In this document: piece after piece, positions 16,561 through 25,200 of the stretch | Layout of the letters: the number at the start of each line of letters is the position of its first letter | Position numbering within the stretch: the first letter of the stretch is position 1 | Assembly (NCBI GenBank): GCA_947631765.1 | Contig: CANRMP010000014.1 | Coordinates: 1-61,538 of the forward strand | Direction: 5' to 3' | Source: an uncultured Clostridia bacterium | GTDB taxonomy: Bacteria; Bacillota; Clostridia; Oscillospirales; CAG-272 | DNA length: 61,538 bases | The notes under the pieces: generated by a model | Told to the model about the DNA's origin: nothing | Database searches by the model: none | Seen by the model: only the letters and a program-made list of their open reading frames with translations | Made by a program: the position numbers and the translations under genes

Positions 16561-17340
16561 ATGAATCAGTCGGATTTTAGAATAACCTTAGATCGGATTG
16601 TAAATGATTATGGCTCAGATATACTTAAGGACGAAAAACGAGTTGTCGGCATGTTTTCCGATTATTGTCCGGAGGGACAAGCGGCAAAGAATAAGCTTCG
16701 AATAGCATATGAATTTAATTTGTTTGGATTACTTACAAAAACGCCCCCAAATACGGCAGGCGTTTCAATTGCCTACAACAAAGCCATTGAAATATTAAAG
16801 GAAAAAGCATTTATCGACAGCAGTGTTGCGGCTTCGATTGTTTGCGATATTGCAGCTGTTTTGAAGTTGGAGTACAGTTTACCTACGCAAGGCGCCCCTG
16901 ATGTCAAGCCGTCCGGAACGATATCAATTGATAAGCCGGAGGCCAATGCCGACAAGCGCGAGTCGTATTTCGATTATTCAAGCGGTTTAAAAACCGGTCG
17001 CCGCAAAGTGACGGCTCCGGTATGGGTTGCGGGAAGCGGAGTTGGCTATAGTACATACAATAATTCTATTATGTTGTATGTATATGATAACCTTGATTCA
17101 TTGCGAAAAACAGAGTTAACGTTGTCGTACAAACTTGCCCATCCTTTAAAATCATTGCACATGTCGTATGAAATCAGCAACAAATATAGAAGGGCAATAA
17201 AGTGGCAGAAGGCAAAAATGTATTACAATATTTATAGCGCATATGTGCTTGACGGAGCCAAGTACAGACTTTCGGCTATTAAATATAAAAGGTATAACGA
17301 AAAGTATATCAAAAAACTTGAAAGAAAGTTTTGGTCATAA
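16561..17340 (+). CDS. Shared N-terminal domain plus unidentified basic C-terminal domain
   Basis: A 259-residue protein. Residues 1 to about 105 are the shared domain (RIVNDYGSDILKDEKRVVGM, FSDYC...). A Pro/Ser/Lys-rich linker (about 110-155) leads to a basic, tyrosine-rich region (RRAIKWQKAKMYYNIYSAYV, IKKLERKFWS) for which I recognise no family. The C-terminal composition suggests amphipathic helices that might bind membrane or nucleic acid. It lies 31 nt after the previous gene and is part of the same transcript by spacing. Confidence 0.65.
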   Translation: MNQSDFRITLDRIVNDYGSDILKDEKRVVGMFSDYCPEGQAAKNKLRIAYEFNLFGLLTKTPPNTAGVSIAYNKAIEILKEKAFIDSSVAASIVCDIAAVLKLEYSLPTQGAPDVKPSGTISIDKPEANADKRESYFDYSSGLKTGRRKVTAPVWVAGSGVGYSTYNNSIMLYVYDNLDSLRKTELTLSYKLAHPLKSLHMSYEISNKYRRAIKWQKAKMYYNIYSAYVLDGAKYRLSAIKYKRYNEKYIKKLERKFWS

Positions 17341-17368
17341 AAAAATTAATGAAGGAGGTAGTAAACTC

Positions 17369-19798
17369 ATGGCAATGAATGATGCAGAGATTATTTCCAA
17401 TTTAAAGAAAATGGTCGATACGGAAGGGGTGAGTGCATTTGAAAATCATAGTAGAGCAAATGCCCTTATAAGCGACTTTTTCGCGGGTAACGAAAATGTT
17501 AAAACACGTCGATTGATTAAATCTGTCATTGATACGGATGCGTTTATTAAGGTGTCAAAAGCCGGTAATAGCGATCTTGATAGCGTCTGCAAGGCATTGA
17601 AAGATATTTTGGTGGATCAGGAATCGTTGTCGGAAGATCGCGCCGAAATGGCTCTTTGTTGGGTGTGCGGAGCGCTTGGCAGAAAAAAGCCGGACTTTCC
17701 TAAGCCCGTTCCCTCAAAGCCGCAGACACAACCCGCCCCATATAGCTCCTATACGCCTATTAATATTAACCAATTCTCAAATCAAACTCGTACGGTGACC
17801 ACTGCAGATCAAAATACATATGGTATTAACCTCAATTATCACATAAAGAGAAAAAAGAAGGTTAATAAGAAATTGATAGGCGGCTTAGTTGCAGTTCCAT
17901 CTTTTGCCGCATTATTTGCCGCTTTGTTTATGTTAGTGATTTGGCCAAAGGTGATTTATCCGAATATGGCAAACGAGGAGTTATATACTCCCGAGATAGT
18001 GCAAATTTACAGTGGCACATATGAAACCGATAACGTTACCGGTGATGCGATTATTACGATATCTTCTTGTGATACATCTGGAAATATTGAGGGATTTTTT
18101 GAGTTTGTAGTCGACAATGTATATGGAAAGTATAAAATCGCCGGAAAGATTACCAAAAAGAATAATAATGGGAACTTGAAAATATCTGTCACCCCCGGAG
18201 AATGGGTTATCCGCCCCGAAAATTATTTGCCTCTTGAAGATATGGTGCTTGAAATCTCCGATCGGTATCAATCGCTGAAATGCTCCAAGTACAGAATAAA
18301 ATGGGATGCCGGAGAGAAAGACCGAGAATATTTTATCAAATCTGCCGATGATTTTAAAAAGCTGGCAAACTCGAATTCAACCTATATCTTAAAAAACGAC
18401 ATAGACCTGTCAGGTATTAACTGGACGCCGATTGAAGGATTTGCCGGGACGCTGCTTGGCAACGGCTTTGCCATACGGAATTTAAAAATCGAATCTTCGT
18501 CGGGTAACGTGGGATTTTTTTCAAAATTGGATGGAAATGTCCTTAACGTTGAATTTGAGAACGCTGATATAAAAGTGTCCGGCAGAAACGAGAATGTCGG
18601 TATCCTGTGCGGAGAACTTAATGGCATTGTCGCAAACGTCACTGTTTCCGGAAGTGTAACTGCCGAAAAATCCGAGAATATTGGCGGCGTTTGCGGATAT
18701 GTAAGTACTATAGGATCATATCATATTAACGACATTAAAAACGAAGCTGCCGTGACGGGAGTTTCCTGCGTTGGGGGATGCTTTGGAAAAGTATATGACT
18801 ATATTTCTAATGGCACCTCTTCGTTTTCTGTTGAATATTCAAATATAGTAAACAGCGGAAAAGTAACTGCTACAAAAGACTTTGCGGCAGGAGTTATTGC
18901 TTATATTGATGCGGATGCCACAGGATTCGGAGGACGCGTTACAACCACAATAATTGATTGCAATAATACCGGTTCCATAACCGGAAATTATTACATTTCA
19001 GGAATTGTGGGTTGGGCAGATTGTGACAGCGATTCCACCATTGATAGCTGTACCAACGCAGCTTTAATTAACGCAGAGGCTTATACCGGGTGCATAGCGG
19101 GGGCAACCGGGCAGTATGTAATAGTTAACTGTTCAAATGAAGGTTCCTCATTAAATGCTCGGGGGTATTATATAGATGAGGGACAAAAATACGCATATGT
19201 CGGGGGAATTGTCGGAAAGGGCACATGCCTTGAAAATTGCACCAACTATATAGATATCAACTATAATGGAGGGGGCGATTATGTTGGAGGAATAATGGGA
19301 TACTGCAACATCGGACTCGCAATTATGGGAGAATCGTTATCATCAGACACTGCCGGCGCTGATTTTAAAAATTTAACAAACAAGGGCAATATCTCAGGAA
19401 ATTCATATGTAGGGGGTATTATCGGCGGTGTCAAGTATTATTGGGATAACGGCTGCACTAATGTGACTGCCACATTCGAAAGATTGAAAAATTCGGGAAG
19501 TATTACGGCAACCGACGGTTATGCGGGCGGTATTGCAGGATATATAGCCGGAGATGTAGGCGGCATCGGAGGCCGTATGTCCTGGGTATTTTACGATAGC
19601 ATAAATGAATCCTCAATAACCGGCTCGGCATATGTCGGAGGTTTGTTTGGCGGATTTAGAAACGGGGCGGTTGACGGAGGAACATATGAACACAACAAAG
19701 TAACAATAGAGGGCTGTGATTCTACCGGTACGGTCACAGGCGAGTCCGATTTCGGAGATATAATAGGTTTGGATGAAATACTAAAACAACAAGATTAA
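17369..19798 (+). CDS. Shared N-terminal domain, transmembrane helix and GLUG-like repeat ectodomain
   Basis: An 809-residue protein from ATG 17369 (GGAGG upstream). Residues 1 to about 110 are the shared domain; a Pro/Gln linker follows; one transmembrane helix lies near residues 170-195 (KLIGGLVAVPSFAALFAALF, then MLVIWP). Outside, about 150 residues of beta structure precede some 450 residues of Gly/Asn-rich repeats with recurring VGGI(C/M)GY, AGGIAGYI and VGGLFGG units, like GLUG-type beta-solenoids of surface proteins. It would link the cytoplasmic signalling proteins to the cell exterior and is the likely membrane anchor of a system whose ATPase lacks one. It is the last gene of the operon; no clear terminator follows. 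Confidence 0.78.
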   Translation: MAMNDAEIISNLKKMVDTEGVSAFENHSRANALISDFFAGNENVKTRRLIKSVIDTDAFIKVSKAGNSDLDSVCKALKDILVDQESLSEDRAEMALCWVCGALGRKKPDFPKPVPSKPQTQPAPYSSYTPININQFSNQTRTVTTADQNTYGINLNYHIKRKKKVNKKLIGGLVAVPSFAALFAALFMLVIWPKVIYPNMANEELYTPEIVQIYSGTYETDNVTGDAIITISSCDTSGNIEGFFEFVVDNVYGKYKIAGKITKKNNNGNLKISVTPGEWVIRPENYLPLEDMVLEISDRYQSLKCSKYRIKWDAGEKDREYFIKSADDFKKLANSNSTYILKNDIDLSGINWTPIEGFAGTLLGNGFAIRNLKIESSSGNVGFFSKLDGNVLNVEFENADIKVSGRNENVGILCGELNGIVANVTVSGSVTAEKSENIGGVCGYVSTIGSYHINDIKNEAAVTGVSCVGGCFGKVYDYISNGTSSFSVEYSNIVNSGKVTATKDFAAGVIAYIDADATGFGGRVTTTIIDCNNTGSITGNYYISGIVGWADCDSDSTIDSCTNAALINAEAYTGCIAGATGQYVIVNCSNEGSSLNARGYYIDEGQKYAYVGGIVGKGTCLENCTNYIDINYNGGGDYVGGIMGYCNIGLAIMGESLSSDTAGADFKNLTNKGNISGNSYVGGIIGGVKYYWDNGCTNVTATFERLKNSGSITATDGYAGGIAGYIAGDVGGIGGRMSWVFYDSINESSITGSAYVGGLFGGFRNGAVDGGTYEHNKVTIEGCDSTGTVTGESDFGDIIGLDEILKQQD

Positions 19799-19919
19799 AA
19801 TGAAAGAGAATTTTGTTGAAGACCGAAGTATCGGGTGTATACGCGTTTCTTATTAGTACGGGCCGCTGCAGTTTTTCCAAATAATACAAAAGGGCAATGC
19901 GTATATCAAAATAAATAAG

Positions 19920-19948
19920 TGGACAACACCTCTTTTTTGTGATATAAT
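19920..19948 (+). promoter_or_regulatory. Sigma-A promoter of the ADP-ribosylglycohydrolase remnant and HAD gene
   Basis: TGGACA (19920-19925), a 17-bp spacer, TATAAT (19943-19948). It starts transcription about 70 nt before the next gene and separates this unit from the type VII-like operon. Confidence 0.8.
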
Positions 19949-20024
19949 CCATTGTGATCGAGCCGTATTATTTAATAACCGCCGCATCTCAATCAGTTTT
20001 ACCCCAAGAAACGGAACAAAGAAC

Positions 20025-20616
20025 ATGTTAGGAGCAATAATCGGGGATATAGTAGGTTCCCCGTACGAATTTGAATCGGACAAGACGAAGGATTTTATGC
20101 TGTTTATTCCCGAATGCAGACCGACGGACGACAGTATTATGACAATTGCGGTCGGGTGCGCATGTGCCGAAGCAGATTGCAAAAACGAACACGAGTTCAA
20201 AAAGCTTCTTGCCGAGAAGATGCGTGAAATCGGCTTCCAATATCCCGACGCCGGGTACGGCAAACGCTTTTATCAATGGCTGATAATGAACGAAGAAAAG
20301 CCATATGGCGGATACACAAACGGCTCTGCAATGAGAGCTTCGGCCACGGCGTGGGCAGTTGACACACTTAATGATGTCGAGCGGCTTGCGAGGTGGAGCG
20401 CGGAGGTGACGCACAACCACCCCGAGGGCATAAAAGGCGCGCAAGCGGTAGCTGCGGCGATTTTTATGGCGCGTATCGGTTCCGAAAAGGACGAATTTCG
20501 CAAATATATCGAGGCAAAGTACTTATGACCTTGACTTCACCGTTGAAGAGATACGCCCGGGATACAGCTATGACATGACCTGTGCCGGCATGCGCTGCCT
20601 ATTAAACTGGAGGTAA
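20025..20616 (+). pseudogene. Truncated, frameshifted ADP-ribosylglycohydrolase (DraG/ARH family)
   Basis: It opens with MLGAIIGDIVGSPYEFE, the family signature, and TDDSIMTIA with the metal-binding Asp pair, then GGYTNGSAMR. The frame breaks at about 20520: it hits TGA 20526-20528, while the adjacent frame continues with YDLDFTVEEIRPGYSYDMTC and stops at 20614-20616. The last third of the family, including the C-terminal GGDSDT metal ligands, is missing. Normal members are about 250 residues or more and remove ADP-ribose from proteins or nucleic acid. This copy should be inactive. A frameshift plus a C-terminal deletion indicates decay. Confidence 0.82.
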
Positions 20617-20619
20617 ACT

Positions 20620-21084
20620 ATGGTTGACAAGGTTGTATTTCTTGATATCGACGGGGTTCTCAACTCGGTAAAATACGACCGCGAGAGGACTGCGAAAGAT
20701 GGCAATATTGATATAAGCCGGCTGCCCCTGCTAAAGCGGATAATAGAGGCGACGGGCGCCGAAATAGTGCTTGTCAGCTCATGGCGAAAGCACTGGGAGA
20801 GGGAGGAGGAAATGTGCGACGGCATCGGGCGCGAAATAAACAAAACCTTCCGGTCGGCAGGGCTGAGAATATACGACAAAACCCCGGCGCTTGGAGAGAG
20901 AGCCGAGGAAATTACACATTGGCTCGGCGAACATACGGGTGTTGCAAAATATGTGATAATTGATGACAGCTTTGGCGGCTGGGGAGCGCATGAGCCTTTT
21001 CTTGTCAAGACAAATTGCCGAATAGGGCGGGGACTTGAGGAAGTGCACGTCGCAAAAGCCATAGAAATATTAAACGGCGCGTAA
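20620..21084 (+). CDS. HAD-like phosphatase-fold protein (Swiss-army-knife RNA repair type)
   Basis: A 154-residue protein with GGAGG 6 nt before ATG 20620, 4 nt after the broken upstream gene. Motifs: FLDIDGVLNS (HAD motif I), IVLVSSWRKHW (motif II, Ser and Arg typical of this small HAD group), KYVIIDDSF (motif IV acidic pair). No cap domain. Related domains occur in RNA-repair polyproteins, so 5' or 3' end phosphate processing is possible, but the substrate is not evident. It shares a promoter with the ADP-ribosylglycohydrolase remnant. Confidence 0.78.
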   Translation: MVDKVVFLDIDGVLNSVKYDRERTAKDGNIDISRLPLLKRIIEATGAEIVLVSSWRKHWEREEEMCDGIGREINKTFRSAGLRIYDKTPALGERAEEITHWLGEHTGVAKYVIIDDSFGGWGAHEPFLVKTNCRIGRGLEEVHVAKAIEILNGA

Positions 21085-21121
21085 GCATGCCTCAAGATAT
21101 GCGGAGCAAATAAAAAAGCAA

Positions 21122-21400
21122 AATATTATGCATTGTGCGGCTGAAAGGAGCGGCGTTCGCCGCGAATATATAGGAAAAAAGCCACGAGGCGCGGGGTGCG
21201 GGCGGAAGCGAGGACACGGCAGGGAAGCACGGGGCGAGCGGAACGCGCGGCGGCGTGCAAGCGGGCAGTAAAGCGGCAGCGGGATGCGGTCGGTTATTGC
21301 GACAGCCCGCAGGTGAACCGACTGCGCGGCAGGGCGGCAGGCATACGGCGCGGACGGGTGCGTCGAAGCCGCATGTGCCGACCGTGCAAAAGACAAATAA
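21122..21400. other. GC-rich intergenic patch without a convincing gene
   Basis: This stretch is much richer in G and C than its surroundings. All long frames across it have low-complexity Arg/Ala or Cys/Pro compositions typical of chance open frames in GC-rich DNA. GTCGGTT (about 21290) can pair with AACCGAC (about 21315). It may be decayed foreign DNA or an unidentified structured RNA. I see no ribosome site or domain. Confidence 0.4.
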
Positions 21401-21526
21401 AGACAAAACAAGCCTTTTCGCAGCATTTAAAAGCAAAAATTTGCCAAAAATCGCGGCGCAAGGCTTGCTTTTTGGCATATATTAGACAGAAAATAAATTT
21501 TTTTGGTTTTTTTCAATTTTTTCGTC

Positions 21527-21565
21527 GGGGGGGGGGTTGTTTTTTGGAATATATTGTGGTATAAT
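21527..21565 (+). promoter_or_regulatory. G10 tract abutting a candidate promoter
   Basis: Ten consecutive G residues (21527-21536) directly precede TTGTTT (21537-21542), which with a 17-bp spacer and TATAAT (21560-21565) forms a plausible promoter. The -35 is weak. Homopolymeric G tracts next to promoters can change length during replication and alter expression. No start codon follows closely; the pilus operon begins 0.7 kb downstream. Confidence 0.5.
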
Positions 21566-21581
21566 ACTCGCGTTAGGCGAA

Positions 21582-21740
21582 TTATAAATGAAACGCGCCT
21601 TCGGCACATGAAAAATGAAGCGCACCTATGGTGCATTAAGCGTGCCTTCGGCACCTTAAAAGGTGAAGCTGCGCTTCGCTTCATATTTTGCAAGGCAAAA
21701 CGCTTCATGTCGGCGAAGCCGACGCTTCATTGTTCATTTA
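21582..21740. repeat. Cluster of short palindromic repeats (GCGCCTTCGGC type)
   Basis: Several related units of about 25 nt lie in tandem: each has ATGAA(G/A)CGC or similar, then a small hairpin such as GTGCCTTCGGCAC or GCACCTATGGTGC. Further pairs (GAAGCTGCGCTTCGCTTC; GTCGGCGAAGCCGAC) continue to about 21730. This looks like an intergenic palindromic repeat family rather than coding DNA. Function is unknown. Confidence 0.55.
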
Positions 21741-21876
21741 TTTTTGCACGGGTTCGCAAAAAAAATTCGGCTTTGCGGTCACGGCAAAAAAGCCGATATA
21801 AAGGCGTTTTCGGGCGGTGCTATGCATTATATAATGCAATCTTGCAAAAAAATTGCAGCTAATTTAAATAAAACAC

Positions 21877-21905
21877 TTGAATTTTAAAATCAACGGTGCT
21901 ATAAT
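21877..21905 (+). promoter_or_regulatory. Sigma-A promoter of the pilus operon
   Basis: TTGAAT (21877-21882), a 17-bp spacer, TATAAT (21900-21905). A transcript from here would carry a leader of about 370 nt before the first pilus gene at 22286. A further TATAAT lies near 22130 but its -35 is poor. Confidence 0.7.
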
Positions 21906-21911
21906 ACGTCA

Positions 21912-22285
21912 GATAATCGGTTCATGGGCGTTCCTTTTTATTAGGAATATTTTACAGTTTAATGGAAAAGCAAGTAAATATAGGCAAACGAGCGCGGCGC
22001 GCGCATAAATTTTGCGGCAAATAATCGTATTGCCGCACATATCGCATTTTGAGCGAATACAGTGTAATTGTTTGCATTAATTAAACGCTCACACGGCGCT
22101 GCTTTGTGAACGCGCGCATGAATTTGCATATAATAAATATAAAATTTTCAGCCGACAAACAATTCACCCGACATAACACTGTGAAAACGGCAATTTGCTG
22201 CGCGTGGTGAATGATGAAATACAGGGACGAAAAAAACGTCCGCATTTATAAAGTTTAGTCTCTTATTCAGGAGGAAAGTGAGAAA
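21912..22285 (+). other. Long untranslated leader of the pilus operon
   Basis: About 370 nt with no open frame of note. It contains several short complementary stretches, including GGACG (22225-22229) with CGTCC (22237-22241) some 45 nt before the start codon, and GC-rich blocks (GCGCGGCGCGCGC near 22000). I could not match it to a known riboswitch class. Its length suggests post-transcriptional control of pilus expression. Confidence 0.4.
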
Positions 22286-25200
22286 ATGAGAGCGTTACAT
22301 ATTGCAGCGAAGAACAAAAACGCAAGGCATGATAAAAGGATGTTCGGACAGCACGGACGACGGTTTGTTTCTTTGCTGCTTTGTATTGGCATGATTATAC
22401 CAATGCTTCTGTATTTTGGCGGATTTTCGTTTTCTTCCTCTGCCCAACCGACAAAATATGTCATGAATCGGACGGCCGATAGGGATACAATGGACGATTA
22501 TCTGAACCAGCTTCTGTCCATGGAGTGGGGTTCTCGATATGCCGGCCGTATTTGGACGGACAAGAGCGTGTTTGCCTTCGAGGACGGCGGACCTAACCTT
22601 GTAAATCTTTTCATGACGACAGACGGATATAAAGGGCAAGTTGGCTACACCGCGGATTTTCTCCATGTTTTCAGCGCGCTTGCGAGTTCTCAAGTCGTTA
22701 ACGAGTACCCGCCCGCGCCGATCGACCTTGTGATCGCCGTGGATATGTCCGCGTCCATGGCGCAGGATACGCGGTGTTCCATCAACACTCTCCTCGATTC
22801 AACCAGCAACAACAGCTATACACAGAACTATGGCCCCGAAGAACGCACGATGGCGAAGCGAATCGAAAACTCCCGTATTCAGAAAACGCTCGACGCAATC
22901 AACGAAACCATCGACGCGCTGATGAAGCAGAACAAGGAAAATCGTGTGTCTGTCGTCGTATACGGCGCGGGCGCGGCGGTGCTCATGCCCCTTGCCCATT
23001 ACGCAAGGGTGAACGGAAAAGAGCCGTATCTTTCTGTGGGCGGCATGGAAACGCTGTATACGCCGGACGATTTGATCTGCGATAATACGCATGGCTGGGT
23101 CTGGACGCGCAACATTGACGCATGCTATACGGTCGTGGCAAACGCGATGAAATCCGATGCCGACAATCCCACCTTTGCCGGCGAACCGTTTAAGAACAGT
23201 GTCAGCAACAACATCGACAACAGCAAACCGAAAAGCGCCGACGGCTATGAGGAAAATCAGACATATACGGAAAAGGTCATTGCCAATCCCGGCTATGAGA
23301 CTTGGGACAACGTCGACCCGACAAAAGCCGGGTTCGGCAAAGATAAACAAGAACTTAAAGCCAATACCTATGTCGGCTATTTCACCAACACGCAGGGCGG
23401 CATCTATCTTGCCTACGCCCAGCTCGCGCAGACGGATAATACCACTTTTACCGGCAAATTAACGACCGGGCAGAGTATAACCGTCGCCCGCATTCCCGCC
23501 GCGATCATCATGTCCGACGGCGGCGCAAACTTCGCGTTCAACAAAATGGACAACTGGAGTTCCCATTACGGCGAGTTCAAGCAAGAGTATCAAAATGAAT
23601 GGAACAATGACCCGCCTTATTTTAGAAATGATAATGCCGGTTCCGGAGATAACTGGGACGCAACCGATTTTTCCCACCGTTTGGGCGAAAATGATGTTCA
23701 AATAGGCGACGAATGGTATAATGTCTATCTGCCCGGCGTCTTGGATGACAACAAAATAACGTCGCTTTACAATACAGGCGCAATCGCGGATAAGAACGGC
23801 AATATTCTCAGCGGTAACACCCTGTCAACTGCGCCGGTGTGGAACTACGCAGGTATCTTTTACAGCAACGATGGCGACCCCTTCGGTACCTCCGGCACAG
23901 TGCTTGAGACGCTGTTGACGGCCGCCTATATGCGCCATGTGACCGAAACGCATTACACAAACGGTTGGGACAACGGGCACGCCACCAAGGAAAGCCGTTC
24001 CGACCTGCTGACCTATACCATGAGCGTGGATTCCAAAAACGTTCCGCAATGGGGCAGAATGCGCCTGTATCCGAGCCTTGACCCGAAGAAATACAGTTTA
24101 GATAGCGATGACGCATGGTGGAGCGACGAAACGATATTCGGTTCGGAAGACGTAGGCGTGGGTCCAAATCCCCCCTACAACAAAACCGCCGTTTATACCG
24201 GACTCAAAAACTCGTGGCAATCTTGGAAAAGCGGGAATAGTGGAACAAATGCGAATTTTGTAGGCGTCCAGCGGGGATATATTGAACCCCTTCCCACAGA
24301 GGGCTACACCGACACACGCTTTGGAAATATCAAAGTCACAAATCAAGACGTAATCAACAACATTTCCTATGCCGACGATTTCTACGATATTGACACCGGC
24401 GAAGTGGTTGTGAAGTTTCAGGAAATCCTCTCTGAAATCACCAGCAATATCTTTGTTCCTATTTCCGGCGATAATGACGCGGGCGTGGGCGATTCGATCA
24501 CCTACCAAGACCCGCTCGGCGAGTACATGGAGATAAAGAATCAGGCAATTACGGCAACTACGCACGGAAACACCGAAGAAGCCGCATACGACATGGCGCT
24601 CCTTCTCTTCGGACAGATGCACGGACTTGTCCGCGCGGGCGTGTACGATTGGAACTGGAACGACGAGTGGATGAGACTGCACCCGAATTATGGCCAACAC
24701 GGTGTAAAGGCATTCCCTCAGGGCTGGTATAAGGGCAGCCCGTCGGAAGCCGGCAACGCTCCGCTTACGGACCCAGCGTGTCTTAAGACAGACAAGTACG
24801 GCACGTGGCCTTGTAAGGACCCGGTCACTGGAACGGTATACAATAACGCCGAGGAAGCGCGTGCGGACGGCTGGGTCATGCGCTTTAACTTCGAGACCCT
24901 GCTTCAATTTGTCCCGATTGTCGGCGCGCCGGAAAGCAATCTGCCGGAGAATCTTTCCGAACAGGTAAAGAACACGGTCTATACCTGCTACCGCTTTGCC
25001 GGAACGGCAGATGAGAGAAACATGCTTCGCATGAATCCGATTTTCGGAGATGAGGTTCCCGAAGAAATTCAGAATGCATGGAACGCTTATTATGCTAATG
25101 AAAACAGCTACCCGGTGGGCAACGATATTTATGCCGGCACTCCCGGCGTTTATCGAAATTCCGATATCCGCGTTTGGATTGAAGACACGGGAGATTTTGT

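Noticed and set aside
21070-21708. Several long open frames on both strands in the GC-rich patch
   Set aside because: They are Arg/Ala or Cys/Pro low-complexity sequences without start signals, as expected by chance in GC-rich DNA lacking stop codons.
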